Notes: a model not told the origin generated them from the sequence alone. Shown: positions 41,091 to 52,169, counted from the first letter of the stretch. The stretch is 64,000 bases of DNA from Cricetomys ansorgei (GCA_026225945.1 JAMJFZ010002503.1:1-64000); one strand, 5' to 3'. A program made the numbers and translations.

Positions 41091-41939
41091 CGTGCTGTCA
41101 TATGCCAGTATGCTTTAGAGAGAGGAAGGAGGCCGAGTAGTGAGTGACAGGCATTCAGGCCTAAGCCAGGCACACACACCAACATACTGACACTTTGCGA
41201 CCTCCAGGGCAGCCTCTCACGACCCTGGGTGCTCTGCAAGGGACAGTGGACAGGGCCCAGCGCGTATGGCCGTGGTGCTTGGGACAGTTCAATGCCACGG
41301 AACACATGCCGCAAACAGCCACGTGTCAAAGTTGTCGTGAATCCCCCCCCACACACACACAAGCATCTGAGAGCAGGATACTGTTCTGGTTTCTGTTCTC
41401 CGTGAGCCTGCTTAGCTCTTCAAGAAAGCTGGAGCGAGTATCTTATTTGAACAGTTGGCCGCACATTCCCATGATAACACAATTCCATTAAAACATTCCC
41501 ACGTTCAGCAGAGAGGCGCCACGCCACAAGCTCTTCGTGTTGGATTAAGCCGCGATCAGAATTAAAATGCGGAATCCCGACCTTCCCCGGAAGTGTTTTC
41601 CTCCCTGTGGCTAGGGGATAAAGATGGCCCAGGGTGGCAGGCTGGCTGAGGGGCTGAAGTGGCCACACTGCCAGCAGGAAGTTTGGCAGGGCCTGCCTTG
41701 AGCCTGGAGCTAGCCACCTCTCCCCACCAAAAATGTGGTGTCCCTGGAGCCTGCCCTGGGCTTCCAGTGATACCTTGTGTGGCTCAAAGGCTGCAGCTGC
41801 GGGATCCTTCCCCCTCCTGCCTACTGGCTGTTGTCCAGGCCGTGGAGGAGGGGAGTGGGAATTGTCCCGCGAGTGAGTCCTGGACAGTTTCAGAAACTCA
41901 GGTGTGGGGCTAGGCTTTCTGGGCCATGCACATCTTGTG
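41091..41939. other. Unique sequence; candidate conserved island 41395-41565
   Basis: 41395-41565 is repeat-free with a block containing GTTGGATTAAGCCGCGATCA and GAATTAAAATGCGGAATCCC. GGATTA is the core of bicoid-class homeodomain sites. No exon seen. Confidence 0.4.
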
Positions 41940-41941
41940 CA

Positions 41942-41985
<44 letters not shown>

Positions 41986-42025
41986 GTGTGTTGCACGTGT
42001 GTGTGTGTGTGTGTACATCCATTTG
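41940..42025. repeat. (TG)n microsatellite
   Basis: About 21 pure TG units, a GTTGTGTGTTGCACG break, then a second TG run. Confidence 0.95.
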
Positions 42026-42937
42026 TCCCTTCAGATCTCAGTTTCCTCTTCTTTGGGATGGGTGTACAGGGTTTTACGTCTCTGTCAGACACTCCTGCTG
42101 TGGTTTGCAGAGCCATGGATTGCAGCGCAGTCACCGAGGCTGTCTCCCCGAGGAGGGGAGGCAGGGGGACAGCTGTAAAGGAAATGTGGAACCCCAGCTT
42201 CTTCATGGCACTTGGAGCTGCGGAAGTTTGGGGGCACAGCTGGGAGTGTCAAGGCCGTGGACAGGTGTCTGCAGGCCTCAGAGTCAAGGGCTGCTGTGAG
42301 CAGGATGTCAAAGTTCTCTGGCTCCAGCTGCTCCAGCTGCTCCCCACTCCCTAGCTTCTTTGCACTCTTCTCACAGGTCTGGGGAGGGGATAGAGAAGTC
42401 CTGGGCGTGGCAGTGATCATCACACCACATTCTGCTGGCCAGATATTGATCACGGACCCACCTGACCTCAAAGGGATGAAAAACAGTGTGGGGACATTCT
42501 CACGAAGAATAGAAAACACAGTGGTGGATGTGTTCATAAAGGGGTGCCCGACACCAGGCAGGCACCAGGCTCGGCCCTGCCAAACTAGGCTTCCTCTCAC
42601 TCCTGAGAACCCTCCCACACACCAGAGCCTCCCAATTAGAAGCCCCGCCCACTCGCAAAAGCTCCTCCTACTTTCAAAAGCTCCTCCTACCCAGTGAGGC
42701 TTCTGCCTGACTTTAGCAAGCTTTTCTTCCTAAGAAGTCCCCCTTGGAGTAAAGGGGTGAACATTGGAAAAGCACACAGTCTACGTGTGTGTGTGCGTGT
42801 TCGTGTGTGCACGTGTGTGGAGAGAGGCTGGCTCTGGGTATCCTTCTTAACTGCTCTCCACTTTACTCTTTTTTAATTCTTAAATTTTAATTTAATTCTT
42901 AAACTTTACTTATTATCATGTCTCTCTGCGTGTTCTA
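42026..42937. other. Unique sequence with 21-bp tandem duplication
   Basis: A minus-strand frame of 177 residues (42085-42618) overlaps a plus-strand frame. Neither shows a recognisable domain. CAAAAGCTCCTCCTACTTT and CAAAAGCTCCTCCTACCCA at about 42656 and 42677 are a short tandem duplication. Confidence 0.4.
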
Positions 42938-43325
42938 GTTTGCTTTTCTGTTGCTTCGATAAACACCGTGACCAAAACCAACTCTGGAGGAAAGGCTTAC
43001 ACCTCCAGGTCACAATCCGTCCTTGAGGGAAGTCGAGGCAGGAGCCGAAAGGCAAGAACACGGAGCATAAATCATGGAGGAAGGCGGCTCACTGGCTTGC
43101 TCTCGGGCTCTTTCCCACCAGCTCTCTCATACAGCCCAGGACCACCCGCGGAGGGATGGCGCTGTCCACCGTGGGCCGGGCCCTCCTGCATCATTAGTAA
43201 TGAAGACAGTCTTTCACAGACACGCCCACAGGGCAGCCTGATCTAAGCAGCTCCTCAGCAGAGTTCTCTCTTCCTAGGTGACGCCAGGTGACTTGACCCA
43301 GGTGTGTCAGGTTGACAGACACTAA
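42938..43325 (-). mobile_element. Solo MaLR-type LTR
   Basis: Antisense LTR: TTTGCTTTTCTGTTGCTTCG, AAACACCGTGACCAAAACCA, CACTGGCTTGCTCTCGGGCT, GGACCACCCGCGGAGGGATG, then TGTGTCAGGTTGACAGACAC and TAACCACAC. Near full length. Confidence 0.72.
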
Positions 43326-43344
43326 CCACACTCGCAGGCACACA

Positions 43345-43455
43345 CAGGCCAGGGTGCATGTGGAGGTCAGAGGTCAGCACGGAGTCGGTTCTCTCCATCC
43401 ACTGTGGCTCACTCAGGTCAGGTCGTCAGCCTTCCATCGTGAGCATTTTTTCCCA
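43345..43455 (-). mobile_element. B3-like SINE fragment
   Basis: GTGCATGTGGAGGTCAGAGG, GTCGGTTCTCTCCATCCACT and GGTCAGGTCGTCAGCCTTCC resemble the middle of an antisense B3. The ends are not clear. Confidence 0.5.
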
Positions 43456-43469
43456 TCTCCCAAGCTAGT

Positions 43470-43678
43470 CATCTTTTTTATTTTTTTGAGGCAGGATCTT
43501 TCATTGAACCTGGAGCTTACTGATTTTGTCAGTGAGCCCCAGGGATCCCCCTGTCTCTGCCTTTCCAGCCCTGGGGTCACAGACCACTGTGCTCAGCCTT
43601 CACATGGGTGCTGGGGCCCAAACTTGGGTCTTCATGTAGCAACCCTCTGCTGACGGAGCATCTCCCCACCACCCTCCT
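43470..43678 (-). mobile_element. B4/RSINE1 SINE
   Basis: TTTTTGAGGCAGGATCTTTC, AACCTGGAGCTTACTGATTT, AGTGAGCCCCAGGGATCCCC, GGTGCTGGGGCCCAAACTTG and CGGAGCATCTCCCCACCACC at the 5' end. Confidence 0.8.
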
Positions 43679-44774
43679 CTTCTTTCTGCCCAGAGCCACC
43701 AGAGCTGGTGCAGTGTGGGGTTCACAGCCAAAGTCGCCCCCAACCCTGCCCTGCCAGGCTGCACCACTGTTGTCATTTTAAAAAAAGATGTTTGGACAGT
43801 TGGCTCCTGCTCGTGTTTCTGCCTTTCTGGTGATGTTGACTGTCCACCAAACGAAGGCTCTGCATTTGTAGTTAGGGTAGAAAGTTCCAGGTGGCATTCC
43901 GACTGTGCGGCTTGCATTGCTGGCCTTGAGGTAGACTGCATTCGTTCCTCTAGCCTTCGGATTAACCCTGGGTTCACTTGGGGCCTCTTCTGCTCTGCTA
44001 ATCAATTCGGTCTAACTGGTTCTCTGCATTTACACCTGATTTGACGCTTAGCCAAGGACCGCAGGCTTTGGATTTCAGAATGCTTTCTGTATATAGAGAG
44101 GGCGACTCTCTGCCTCACTGTTCCTGTGGGAGGAGCTTACCTCTGACCTAAGAAAAGGGAAGTTCCAGGAAAGCAGCCAGGCTGCAGAGAGCTCGGTCTG
44201 TGCAGGAGCACCCAGAGCGAAGCCCTCCTCAGGCTCCTTCCCAAGGGAGTCCATGAAAGTCCGTCCCAACCCAACCTCGTGTCAATAAGCTGTTTCCTCA
44301 GAGGTACCCTGTGTGCGCTCATTGGTGGGAAACATGATTGGACTCCAGGCAGCTCTTCTCAGCAACAAGATGTTGCTCAGAGGTGGCCATGAAGAGCTTT
44401 CTAGAAAGATGGCTCAGAGAACGTCGGGAGCAGCCCAAGATCAAGAACGCTTTCTGGAAGAATTGGGGCTTCAGGTGAGCCATGCCTGGCTCAGGGTTCC
44501 AGGGTGTCTCCACGGCCAGGCGTAGGGTTTCTGGGCCTCTCTGTGGCTGCCACTCGCAGACACACGGCAAAGACGAATGACAGCATGGATCATACCTCAC
44601 CTGCGGGTCCTCACTTCATGTATCCAGGAGCAAAAGGTGAAGAAGTTAAGATAATTACATAGATGTGAGGATCTACCCGTGAAGTAAAGGAGGAACTGCC
44701 TTTAAGGGGCAGAAACTGCGGAGGGAATCACACACACACATACACACACACGGGGGGAGACTAATAATGGGGTT
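43679..44774. other. Unique sequence, no feature seen
   Basis: Balanced composition, with a short CA run at about 44730. No exon or repeat recognised. Confidence 0.4.
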
Positions 44775-44920
44775 ATTTTTAATTACATTTATCCATGTAT
44801 GGGCACATATGTGGACTATTCCCCCCACTCCACCTTGTGGGTCCTGGGGAGCAGACTCAGATCATAAGCCTCGGCAGTGAGCACCTTTGACTGCTGAGCC
44901 ATCTCGACCCAACATATTTT
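44775..44920 (-). mobile_element. B3-like SINE
   Basis: TTTTTAATTACATTTATCCA tail side, CCACCTTGTGGGTCCTGGGG, then GACTGCTGAGCCATCTCGAC at the 5' end. Confidence 0.72.
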
Positions 44921-45229
44921 TTTTTTTAACATACTCCATACAGCGCAAGGTGGATCAGCTGGGCAAAAGCACACGACATAATTGCCCAGGAAGCAATCGA
45001 GGAAACACCCATAATGCTCACATCTGTATTTATTCTGTCATGTAGAATGAGACTTCTTCTTGAATGTATATAATTTTAAAATTTGTGACTTGTAAAATCC
45101 ACCCTATAGAATGTAACGAAACCTCTGTGAGTTCCGTGAGGTGGGCAGACCGTGAACAGTCACTCTGAGCAGAACGCGCCACACCTGGACAGTGTTAGCA
45201 AAGCTTAAAAGACCCTGCCACGTGGAACT
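44921..45229. other. Unique AT-rich spacer
   Basis: T10 run at about 44929, otherwise nothing recognised. May be further decayed L1. Confidence 0.35.
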
Positions 45230-45540
45230 GTAAAAGAAAATCCCTCTAACACACGACTCAACTGAAAATGAGGAACAAATAAATTAAAATGAAGAAATGG
45301 CTATGAAAACACATCCTGTTGTAATCTGGGAGTGCGCTCAAAGCTGTGATCGGAGGATTCACTCCCCTGGGCGCTTTTATTAACAACAACAGCAAAGCAA
45401 ACGGGGGAACGAGACTGCAGTCTCTGGGAAAAGAATAAACCGAAAGAAAGAATGGGATGAAAGGGAAAAAAAAAAGCCAGTAAGGCCGAGAGCAGAACAC
45501 GCGAGCTGATGAACGTCCTCCATGCTCAGTAAACGTTAGC
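45230..45540 (+). mobile_element. Ancient L1M ORF2 fragment
   Basis: AATCTGGGAGTGCGCTCAAA, GCTTTTATTAACAACAACAG and GGGAAAAGAATAAACCGAAA follow, loosely, the L1M sense stretch between endonuclease and reverse transcriptase. Probably the upstream part of the L1M that continues at about 47560. Confidence 0.5.
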
Positions 45541-45559
45541 AAAGTGGGCAAAATGCTGC

Positions 45560-45735
45560 TAACAGCTGGAGTAATGGCCCAGCAGGTGAGAGCACTGGCT
45601 GTTCTTCCTGAGGACCAGTTCCAGTGCCTGCATGCCGTCACAGCTGCCTGTAACCCCAGTCCCGGGGCACTGACGCCCTCACACAGACACAGGCGAGACA
45701 TCAGTGGGCATAACATAGAAATAGACACAACATTT
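45560..45735 (+). mobile_element. B3-like SINE
   Basis: AGCTGGAGTAATGGCCCAGC, GAGAGCACTGGCTGTTCTTC, GCTGCCTGTAACCCCAGTCC and CGCCCTCACACAGACACAGG. Confidence 0.7.
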
Positions 45736-45837
45736 AAAGAAACTGAAAGATCGACAGAAGGTACAAATGTACGAGAGCAGAGTGGCGAGGGAGACACAGC
45801 CATCCAAACAGAAGAAATCAAAACAGAACCAGGGCCA

Positions 45838-45925
45838 GGAGGGTGGTGCAGTCTGTAAAACCTGAGGACTTGACTTAGATTCCCAGCACCCAGAAGCCAC
45901 TGGCTCGGGCCTGGATGGCTGACAC
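45838..45925 (+). mobile_element. B4/RSINE1 head fragment
   Basis: GGAGGGTGGTGCAGTCTGTA, AAACCTGAGGACTTGACTTA and GATTCCCAGCACCCAGAAGC. 3'-truncated. Confidence 0.55.
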
Positions 45926-46019
45926 GTGATCTAACAGTGTTCTAGAAACTTCTAGAGCGTCATTGGTAAAGGTACAGTACATAATACAAGAACTCATGAA
46001 AATACTTTTAGTATATTTT

Positions 46020-46445
46020 ATTAAGCCTTTGAGAATTTAATACAACGCATCTTGATTATATTCACACCCCCTCCCCCCACACGCACACTACCTCATAACC
46101 CCTCCTGGATCTAACCACCACCTCCCAATTTCATTCCCTCTTTGCTGTTGTTTAATAACCTCCCGAGTCCGATTCATGCTAATTGTATGGTCTTAGGTGT
46201 GGGGCTGTCTACTGGCGTCTGGCTGATCTGCCAGGCCCCTCAGTTAGGAGCCACTCTGCGCTCCATGCTGGGGTGAGGACCGGCTTCATCTTGTGCAGGT
46301 CTTGTCCAGGCTGCCACAGCTGATGTGAGTTCATGAGTGCAGCATCCTGCCTTGCCTGAAATGGACTGTTTCCCTCTGGTCCTCATAGACTCTGGTTCTT
46401 GCAGTATTTCTGCCCCTTCTCCCAAGATGGCCCTTGAATGTTGCG
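46020..46445 (-). mobile_element. Rodent L1 (Lx-type) 3'-region fragment
   Basis: The antisense pattern CCTCATAACCCCTCCTGGAT, TCCATGCTGGGGTGAGGACC, TGTGCAGGTCTTGTCCAGGC and GTGAGTTCATGAGTGCAGCA matches a recurrent rodent L1-associated sequence. A shorter copy lies at 53570-53800. The exact subfamily is uncertain. Confidence 0.5.
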
Positions 46446-46449
46446 GCGG

Positions 46450-47081
46450 GGTGTGTGTTTATGTGTGTGTATGTGTGTGTATATATATGTATGTGTGTAT
46501 GTGTGTGTGTATGTGTGTCTCTGTGTGTGTGTATATATGTATGTGTATATGTGTGTGTGTATGTATGTGTATGTGTGTATGTGTGTGTATGTGTGTGTAT
46601 GTGTGTGTGTATATATGTATGTGTGTATGTGTGTGTGTATGTGTGTGTTTATGTGTGTGTGTGTATATATGTATGTGTGTATGTGTGTGTGTATGTGTGT
46701 GTGTGTGTGTATATATGTATGTGTATATGTGTGTGTGTATGTATGTGTATGTGTGTATGTGTGTGTATGTGTGTGTGTATGTGTGTGTGTGTATGTGTGT
46801 GTGTGTATGTGTGTGTGTATGTGTGTGTGTATGTGTGTGTATATATGTATGTGCGTATGTGTGTGTGTATGTGTGTGTGTGTATGTGTATGTATGTGTGT
46901 GTGTATGTGTGTGTATGTGTGTGTGTATATATGTATGTGTGTATGTGTGTGTGTATGTGTGTGTGTGTATGTGTGTGTATGTGTGTGTGTATGTGTGTGT
47001 GTATGTGTGTGTGTATATATGTATGTGTGTATGTGTGTGTGTATGGGTGTGTGTGTGTGTGTATGTATGTGTGTATGTGAC
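46450..47081. repeat. 632-bp (TG)n/(TATG)n array
   Basis: TG runs broken in a regular way by TATG and TATATATGTATG blocks about every 60-80 bp, suggesting higher-order amplification. Long frames on both strands (up to about 247 codons) are artefacts. Confidence 0.97.
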
Positions 47082-47189
47082 ATAGATGTCTCATTTGAGC
47101 ACTCTGCTGACATTTATTGTCTGTATTTTGTTCAATTATGATTAATTTTAAAAACCTATGATATTCACAACAACTTTATTTTAAAATGC

Positions 47190-47366
47190 TTTCATTGCTA
47201 TTATGTGAATGTGTGGTGTGTGTGCCTAAGTATCGCCAGGATGTATGTGAGTGCAGGCAGGAGGTCAGAGTTCTTGCCTTGCCCCTTTCTGGGGCTTCTG
47301 GGGACTGAGCTCGGGCATCTGGCTCGCATGGCAAGTGCTTTATGCTGAGCCATCGCTCCAGCCCGC
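47190..47366 (-). mobile_element. B3-like SINE
   Basis: GTGCAGGCAGGAGGTCAGAG, TCTGGGGCTTCTGGGGACTG, CGCATGGCAAGTGCTTTATG and GAGCCATCGCTCCAGCCC at the 5' end. Confidence 0.75.
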
Positions 47367-47825
47367 AGTGGTTTTCTTATATTAAATGTGAAATGGCTGT
47401 AAGATACAACAGCAGCAAAGAGCATGTTTAATTATGAACCTAGTGACACTGGCAGGGCCCAAACCATGAGAACTTTCCATGTGTCTAGGACACATAAAAG
47501 TGGTTCTGGACACACAGGCATCTGTTGGTCTTGGTGAACTGACTGGCACAAATCTGTGAGAGAGTACCCATAAGCCTTTCTCAGAGACAACTGGAACCTT
47601 AGTTCGTGTGAAAAAATAAACATGCATTAACCACGAAAGCCCTGAAAAAATGAGTCATTATGGAGGGCTGCCTCCACCAGACACAGAAGCCAGCTATGAG
47701 GTCCCTGCAGTTAATACTGCGTGGTGCCAGTGCGTAAGAGGACCAAGCAGCAGTAGACTTGAATAGGAAGTACACCTGAGTGCGTGACGAAGTTTTGTAT
47801 CTGAGTTCATAAGAAGTCAGGATCT

Positions 47826-48035
47826 GAGCTGGAAAAGTGGCTCAGTGGTTACGAGCACAGAATACTGTTTCAGAGAATCTGAGTTTGATTCCCAGCACTT
47901 ACATGGCAGCTCACAACTGCCTGCAACTCCAGCTCCGTGGGATTTGATGCCCTCTTGAGGCCTCAACAGGCAATGCAGTATATGTGCACACACCCACACA
48001 CATACACATTATTATTATTATTACGTTTAATTTAA
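47826..48035 (+). mobile_element. B3 SINE nested in L1M
   Basis: GAGCTGGAAAAGTGGCTCAG, GTTTGATTCCCAGCACTTAC, GCTCACAACTGCCTGCAACT and GATTTGATGCCCTCTTGAGG, then a CA/ATT tail. Confidence 0.85.
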
Positions 48036-48849
48036 GAAGGGGATTAGGGAAAGAGATCTCAGATAGCTGGAGCAGACATTCACTTCTCAGCTCATTCTGC
48101 TGAGATGTCTAGAAGATCTTCAGAAAAAGATCTCACATGGGTCTCACACCATCCTTAAGACTGAAACTCTGAACACGTCTGAGATCTGAATATAAAAACT
48201 GACATCGTAAAATACTAGAAGAAAAAAATGGGTGATTTCCCTCAGCGCAGCTGTAGGATTGGCTTCCTCAACTGGATCCAAAACCTAGACATAGGGTAAG
48301 GTTGATGGAGTGGCTGCGTAAAATAACTTTGTATCACTTCTGGGCCTTCTGGCTGAGATCAAGTGCATAAAACAATTTTGACGTGAGAAACAAAACAAAG
48401 TATCATAAGCCCAGGCAGGGTGCTGCTGGCTGGGAGAATATCTATAAAATACCTCGGGTATAAAGAGTGTGTTTGATACACAGAGAGCTGCTCTGGGGGA
48501 GGGGAGGCTGGCAGAAGATGTGAAAGGTAAATTGTCTGAAGAGTGCACGGGTTGCCTTTCAGCCCACGGAGTGATGTTCATCTTCACTTGAGATTAGAGA
48601 CATGCAGATGGAGAGAGCTCTGAGATGCTGTTCTCACCTGTCGTGTGGCAAAGATTGAAAGGCTCAGTAGCACATCTGTTGGTGAGTCTCTAAGGAGACA
48701 AACACATTGCAGACGCATGGGGGGAGGGGATGTAACTGCTGTGACACCCCCAGCCCACCCCCGTAAAAAGGAATTTGGCTACCGCACATTTATATTTGGC
48801 CCAGAAATTCCATTTTTAGGAATTATGCTGAAATACATTAGAGGAATGA

Positions 48850-49098
48850 AAACACACACACACACACACACATACACACACACACAGAGGAAGAGAACAG
48901 AGACACAGAGAGACAGACAGACAGACACATACACACACATACACACACACAGGTGGAGGGGGAGAACAGACACACACACACACACACACGGAGGGAGAGA
49001 ACAGAGACACATAGAGACACACATACACAAAACACACACACACACACACAGAGACAGACAGCACGCACTCACGTGCACACATGCAGACAAACACACAT
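48850..49098. repeat. (CA)n/(GACA)n compound array inside L1M
   Basis: CA runs alternate with a GAGGAAGAGAACAGAGACAC-like segment that occurs three times (about 48888, 48955, 48990), so the array contains its own larger duplicates. Confidence 0.93.
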
Positions 49099-49545
49099 GC
49101 TGTATCTTAGAATACAAGCCCTGGGAAGAAATGAAAATGCAGAATTTGCAATGTATCTACTGAGTGCACACCGCTTTTGCACCCATTATGAAGTTGGGTT
49201 ATTGCCAGGCAAGGGCAAGCTGTATTGGAATCGCACTGAGACCCAGACACTATAGAGCGGTCGAATGTCTGTTAATTCACAGTGAAGAGTTCACATACTA
49301 CAGAGTACTGGGCCACAGGAAAGCAAAGGGGAAGGTCTCATGGACTAACTCGGGGTGTCTCCCAGGGCTGGCGAGTGGCTGTGTGAAGTGTGGAGAATCT
49401 CCGGGGGGGGTGTCTTGATGGGGCAGGGTTGGGGGGCACAATCAGTGTGGTGGTGATGGTTGTACATTGGGTGCCCTTGTCAAAACTCAGCAGACTCTGT
49501 TCTTACAACTAGTGTATTTTTTTGTAGTTGGATTTAGTTCCTAAA

Positions 49546-49989
49546 GGAACTAGAAAGATGGCTCAGTTGGTAGAGTTGCAAGCCCAAAGACCTGAGTTCG
49601 ATCTCTAGGACCCACGTGAAAAAAGCCAGGCGTGGTGGTTTGTTACGTAATCCCAGTGCTGGAGAGACAGAAACAGATAGATCCCTGGGCTCTCTGTCTG
49701 ACCAGCCTCACCTGCTTGGTGAGTTCCAGGCCAGAGAGAGAACCTGCCTCAGATAAACAAGGTGGATGGCTCCCGAGGAAAGATATGTACATCTTATGTA
49801 TATGCGTGTGTATGCATGTGTGTGTGTATGTGTGTATATGTGTGTATATGTGTGTGTATGTGTGTGCGTGCATGTGTGTATGTATATGTGTATATGTGTG
49901 CATGTGTGTGTTCACGTGTGTATGTATGTGCCTGAAATTTGCCCTTTGGCCTCTAGATGAATATATACTTGCAAGTGCACACATATGCA

Positions 49990-50023
<34 letters not shown>

Positions 50024-50070
50024 GACACACACGTTCTCCAACATGCATGAGAAAATTGTACCTAAATAAA
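49546..50070 (+). mobile_element. B4/RSINE1 SINE split by a TG array
   Basis: The head AACTAGAAAGATGGCTCAGT, AAAGCCAGGCGTGGTGGTTT and ACCTGCCTCAGATAAACAAG runs to about 49795. A TG array follows, then the expected 3' part resumes with CCTGAAATTTGCCCTTTGGC and a CA tail (49989-50030). Confidence 0.82.
49796..49931. repeat. (TG)n array inside the RSINE1
   Basis: 136 bp of TG with TATG and CATG steps, lying where the SINE consensus has only a few bases. Confidence 0.92.
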
Positions 50071-50092
50071 ACTGCTGAAAGAAATTATTTAG

Positions 50093-50209
50093 GAACCAGG
50101 CTTTTGGCATATACTTACTATCCCAGTACCTGAGGCTGAGGCAGGAGGATTCTGTGAGTTTGAAGATAGCCTGGACTACAGAATGAGACCCTGTCTTTAA
50201 AACAAAGAA
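50093..50209 (+). mobile_element. B1 SINE, proto-B1 type
   Basis: CTATCCCAGTACCTGAGGCT, GAGGCAGGAGGATTCTGTGA, ATAGCCTGGACTACAGAATG and AGACCCTGTCTTTAAAACAA. Confidence 0.8.
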
Positions 50210-50213
50210 AGCA

Positions 50214-50400
50214 GGCCAGGAATATAGAGCCCTTACCAAAGCATGAACAAAGCCCTGGGTTCCGTCCAACACTGTCTAAACTGGGCCCACACCTGTAACC
50301 CCAGCCCTGGCATGTGGGGACAGGAAGACCGGAAGTTCAAGGTTACTCTTGGTTACACAGTAAGTTGGAGGCCAAGCGGGGCTCCATCCAAAATGAAAAG
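50214..50400 (+). mobile_element. B4 (ID-B1 composite) SINE
   Basis: A decayed ID part (CAGGCCAGGAATATAGAGCC, CAAAGCCCTGGGTTCCGTCC) is followed by a B1 part (GGGCCCACACCTGTAACCCC, GTTCAAGGTTACTCTTGGTT). The tail becomes purine-rich, with a G9 run at 50417. Confidence 0.72.
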
Positions 50401-50892
50401 AGTGAGAGCGAGAGAGGGGGGGGGGTCGTTCAGCTGCTACCACCGTGTGATAGAGAAAGCAAAGCTGAGGCTGCGCATTTCTGTGTTTTAGTGAGGAAGT
50501 TCACAGAAAGGGGAGACCAGAGCCGAACGAGGTCAGTGACCGGTGGGGGTGGGGACCCAGCGGAGCGGGCATGGGAAGGGCTGGAAGGGACAGACTGCGA
50601 TTTCTGAATCGCCTCTGTATACCGTGACATTAATAATCATGTCAATATTTCATAACTCTAAGAAAGCATCGAGGCTCAAGGCAAAGCCCCATGTGGGATA
50701 AAGACAGAAGCAAGGTAATAAACCACACTGAGAAGCGGGGGCGGGGGGAGTGTTCTCCAAGTAACAGAGTAACCGAGACTCTGTGTGTTCCCACATGCCC
50801 TAAGGCTGGTATCAAAACATAGCTGTAAAACACTCACATGGTTGCCAGAGTTAGTGCAGCTGTATTCTAGAGAGACATGGATCAAGGAACAT
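50401..50892. other. Unique sequence, possibly old L1 3' DNA at the right
   Basis: A G-rich purine stretch is followed by AT-balanced DNA. The part from about 50790 may belong to the same L1 3' end as 51668-51720, separated by the TG array. Confidence 0.35.
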
Positions 50893-51667
50893 GTGTGTGT
50901 GTGCATGTGTATATGTGTATGTGTACATGTGTGTGCATGTGTGTGCGTGCGTGTGTGCCTGTGTGTATGTGTGTGCATGTGTATATGTGTATGTGTGCAT
51001 GTGTGTGCATGTGTGTGCGTGTGTGTGTGCATGTGTGTGTGTATGTGTGCGTGTATGTGCATATGTATGTATGTGTGTGTGTATGTCTCTGTGTGTGTGT
51101 GTATGTGTGTGCATGTGTGTGTGTGTGCATGTGTGTGTATGTGTGTGCATGTGTGTGTTCATGTTTATGTGTGTGTGTATGTATGTGTGTATGTCTCTGC
51201 ATGTGTGTGTATGTGTGTGCATGTGTGTGCATGTGTGTGTATGTATGTGTGTGCATGTGTGTGTGTATGTATGTGTGTGTATGTATGTGTGTATGTCTCT
51301 GTGCATGTGTGTGTATGTATGTGTGTGCGTGTGTGTGTGTGTGCATGTGTGTGTATGTGTGTGCATGTGTGTGCATGTGTGTGTATGTATGTGTGTGTAT
51401 GTGTGTGCATGTGTGTGTGTGCATGTGTGTGTGCATGTGTGTGCATGTGTGTGTGTGCATGTGTGTGCATGTGTGTGTGTGCATGTGTGTGCATGTGTGT
51501 GTGCATGTGTGTGTGTGCATGTGTGTATGTCTCTGTGCATGTGTGTGTGTATGTATGTGTGTGTATGTGTGTGCATGTGTGTGTATGTGTGTGCATGTAT
51601 GTGTGTGCATGTGTGTGTTTGTGTGTGCATGTGTGTGCATGTGTGTGCATGTGTGTGCATGTGTGTG
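50893..51667. repeat. 775-bp (TG)n/(GCATG)n array
   Basis: TG runs punctuated mainly by GCATG, less often TATG and TATGTCTCTG. The last word recurs at about 51083, 51190, 51293 and 51528, showing higher-order copies. Long open frames here are artefacts. Confidence 0.97.
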
Positions 51668-51720
51668 CTATTCTTGCAAATTTTCTATGTCTCCAAGTGT
51701 TTCAAACTAAAATCTCTCTA
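51668..51720 (+). mobile_element. Old L1 3' terminus, fragment
   Basis: TATTCTTGCAAATTTTCTAT and TTTCAAACTAAAATCTC resemble the last bases of L1M 3' UTRs. The array may have grown in that 3' UTR. Confidence 0.4.
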
Positions 51721-52169
51721 AGAAGGACCAGTGTCCCCTCTTCCTAGTAGAAGTTAGGCTCGTGCCTGGACACGTTAGCCGCTATGGGAACGTCTCTTCG
51801 ATCACCCTCCTTGTGATAGTTTGAGGGCACCTGTGATGTCGACTCTGTTTCTGGGGTGCAGGAGGCAGCCTTGTGTACAGCAGGAGCACTGCTCTGGGAA
51901 TCAGGGGCGCAGGGTTCTCATCACTCCGACGCCGCCTGCTGGGTAACCGCAGAGTGGTAGTCATCTGGGAGGTCTTCCTGACAGACGTCCTTTAAGGAGT
52001 TTCGTTCATTCATGTTTAATTTATTTACTCATTAACACGATGTCATAGAAACGACGTGCCAGGTTCTGGTCCTTACAAGGAGCCTGTGCCTTGAAGGATG
52101 AGTATTGTGGGAGAGAATTGTGGGCAAGATCAGGGTGGGGAGACATGAAGAACCAGGCAGATAGCTCCT
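51721..52169. other. Unique sequence, no feature seen
   Basis: Nothing recognised. Confidence 0.35.

Larger units (their letters stand above)
47560..49535 (+). mobile_element. Ancient L1M ORF2 end and 3' UTR, split by a B3 and a CA array
   Basis: Sense L1M in order: CCTCCACCAGACACAGAAGC and GTGGTGCCAGTGCGTAAGAG (47670-47740); after a B3, AATACTAGAAGAAAAAAATG (48211) and AAGGTTGATGGAGTGGCTGC (48298); GGCCCAGAAATTCCATTTTT (48799); after the CA array, GGTGATGGTTGTACATTGGG and TTGTCAAAACTCAGCAGACT near the 3' end (49455-49498). Heavily mutated. Confidence 0.68.

Noticed and set aside
42085..42697. Opposing 177- and 161-codon frames that looked like a retroviral or gene fragment
   Set aside because: No conserved motif could be identified in either, and they cannot both be coding.
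46337..47141. Plus- and minus-strand open frames of 150-250 codons (Cys/Val/Met or His/Thr/Ile)
   Set aside because: Pure TG/CA repeat translation.
50785..51747. 320-codon plus-strand frame and several 250-codon frames
   Set aside because: Translation of the TG/GCATG array on both strands.
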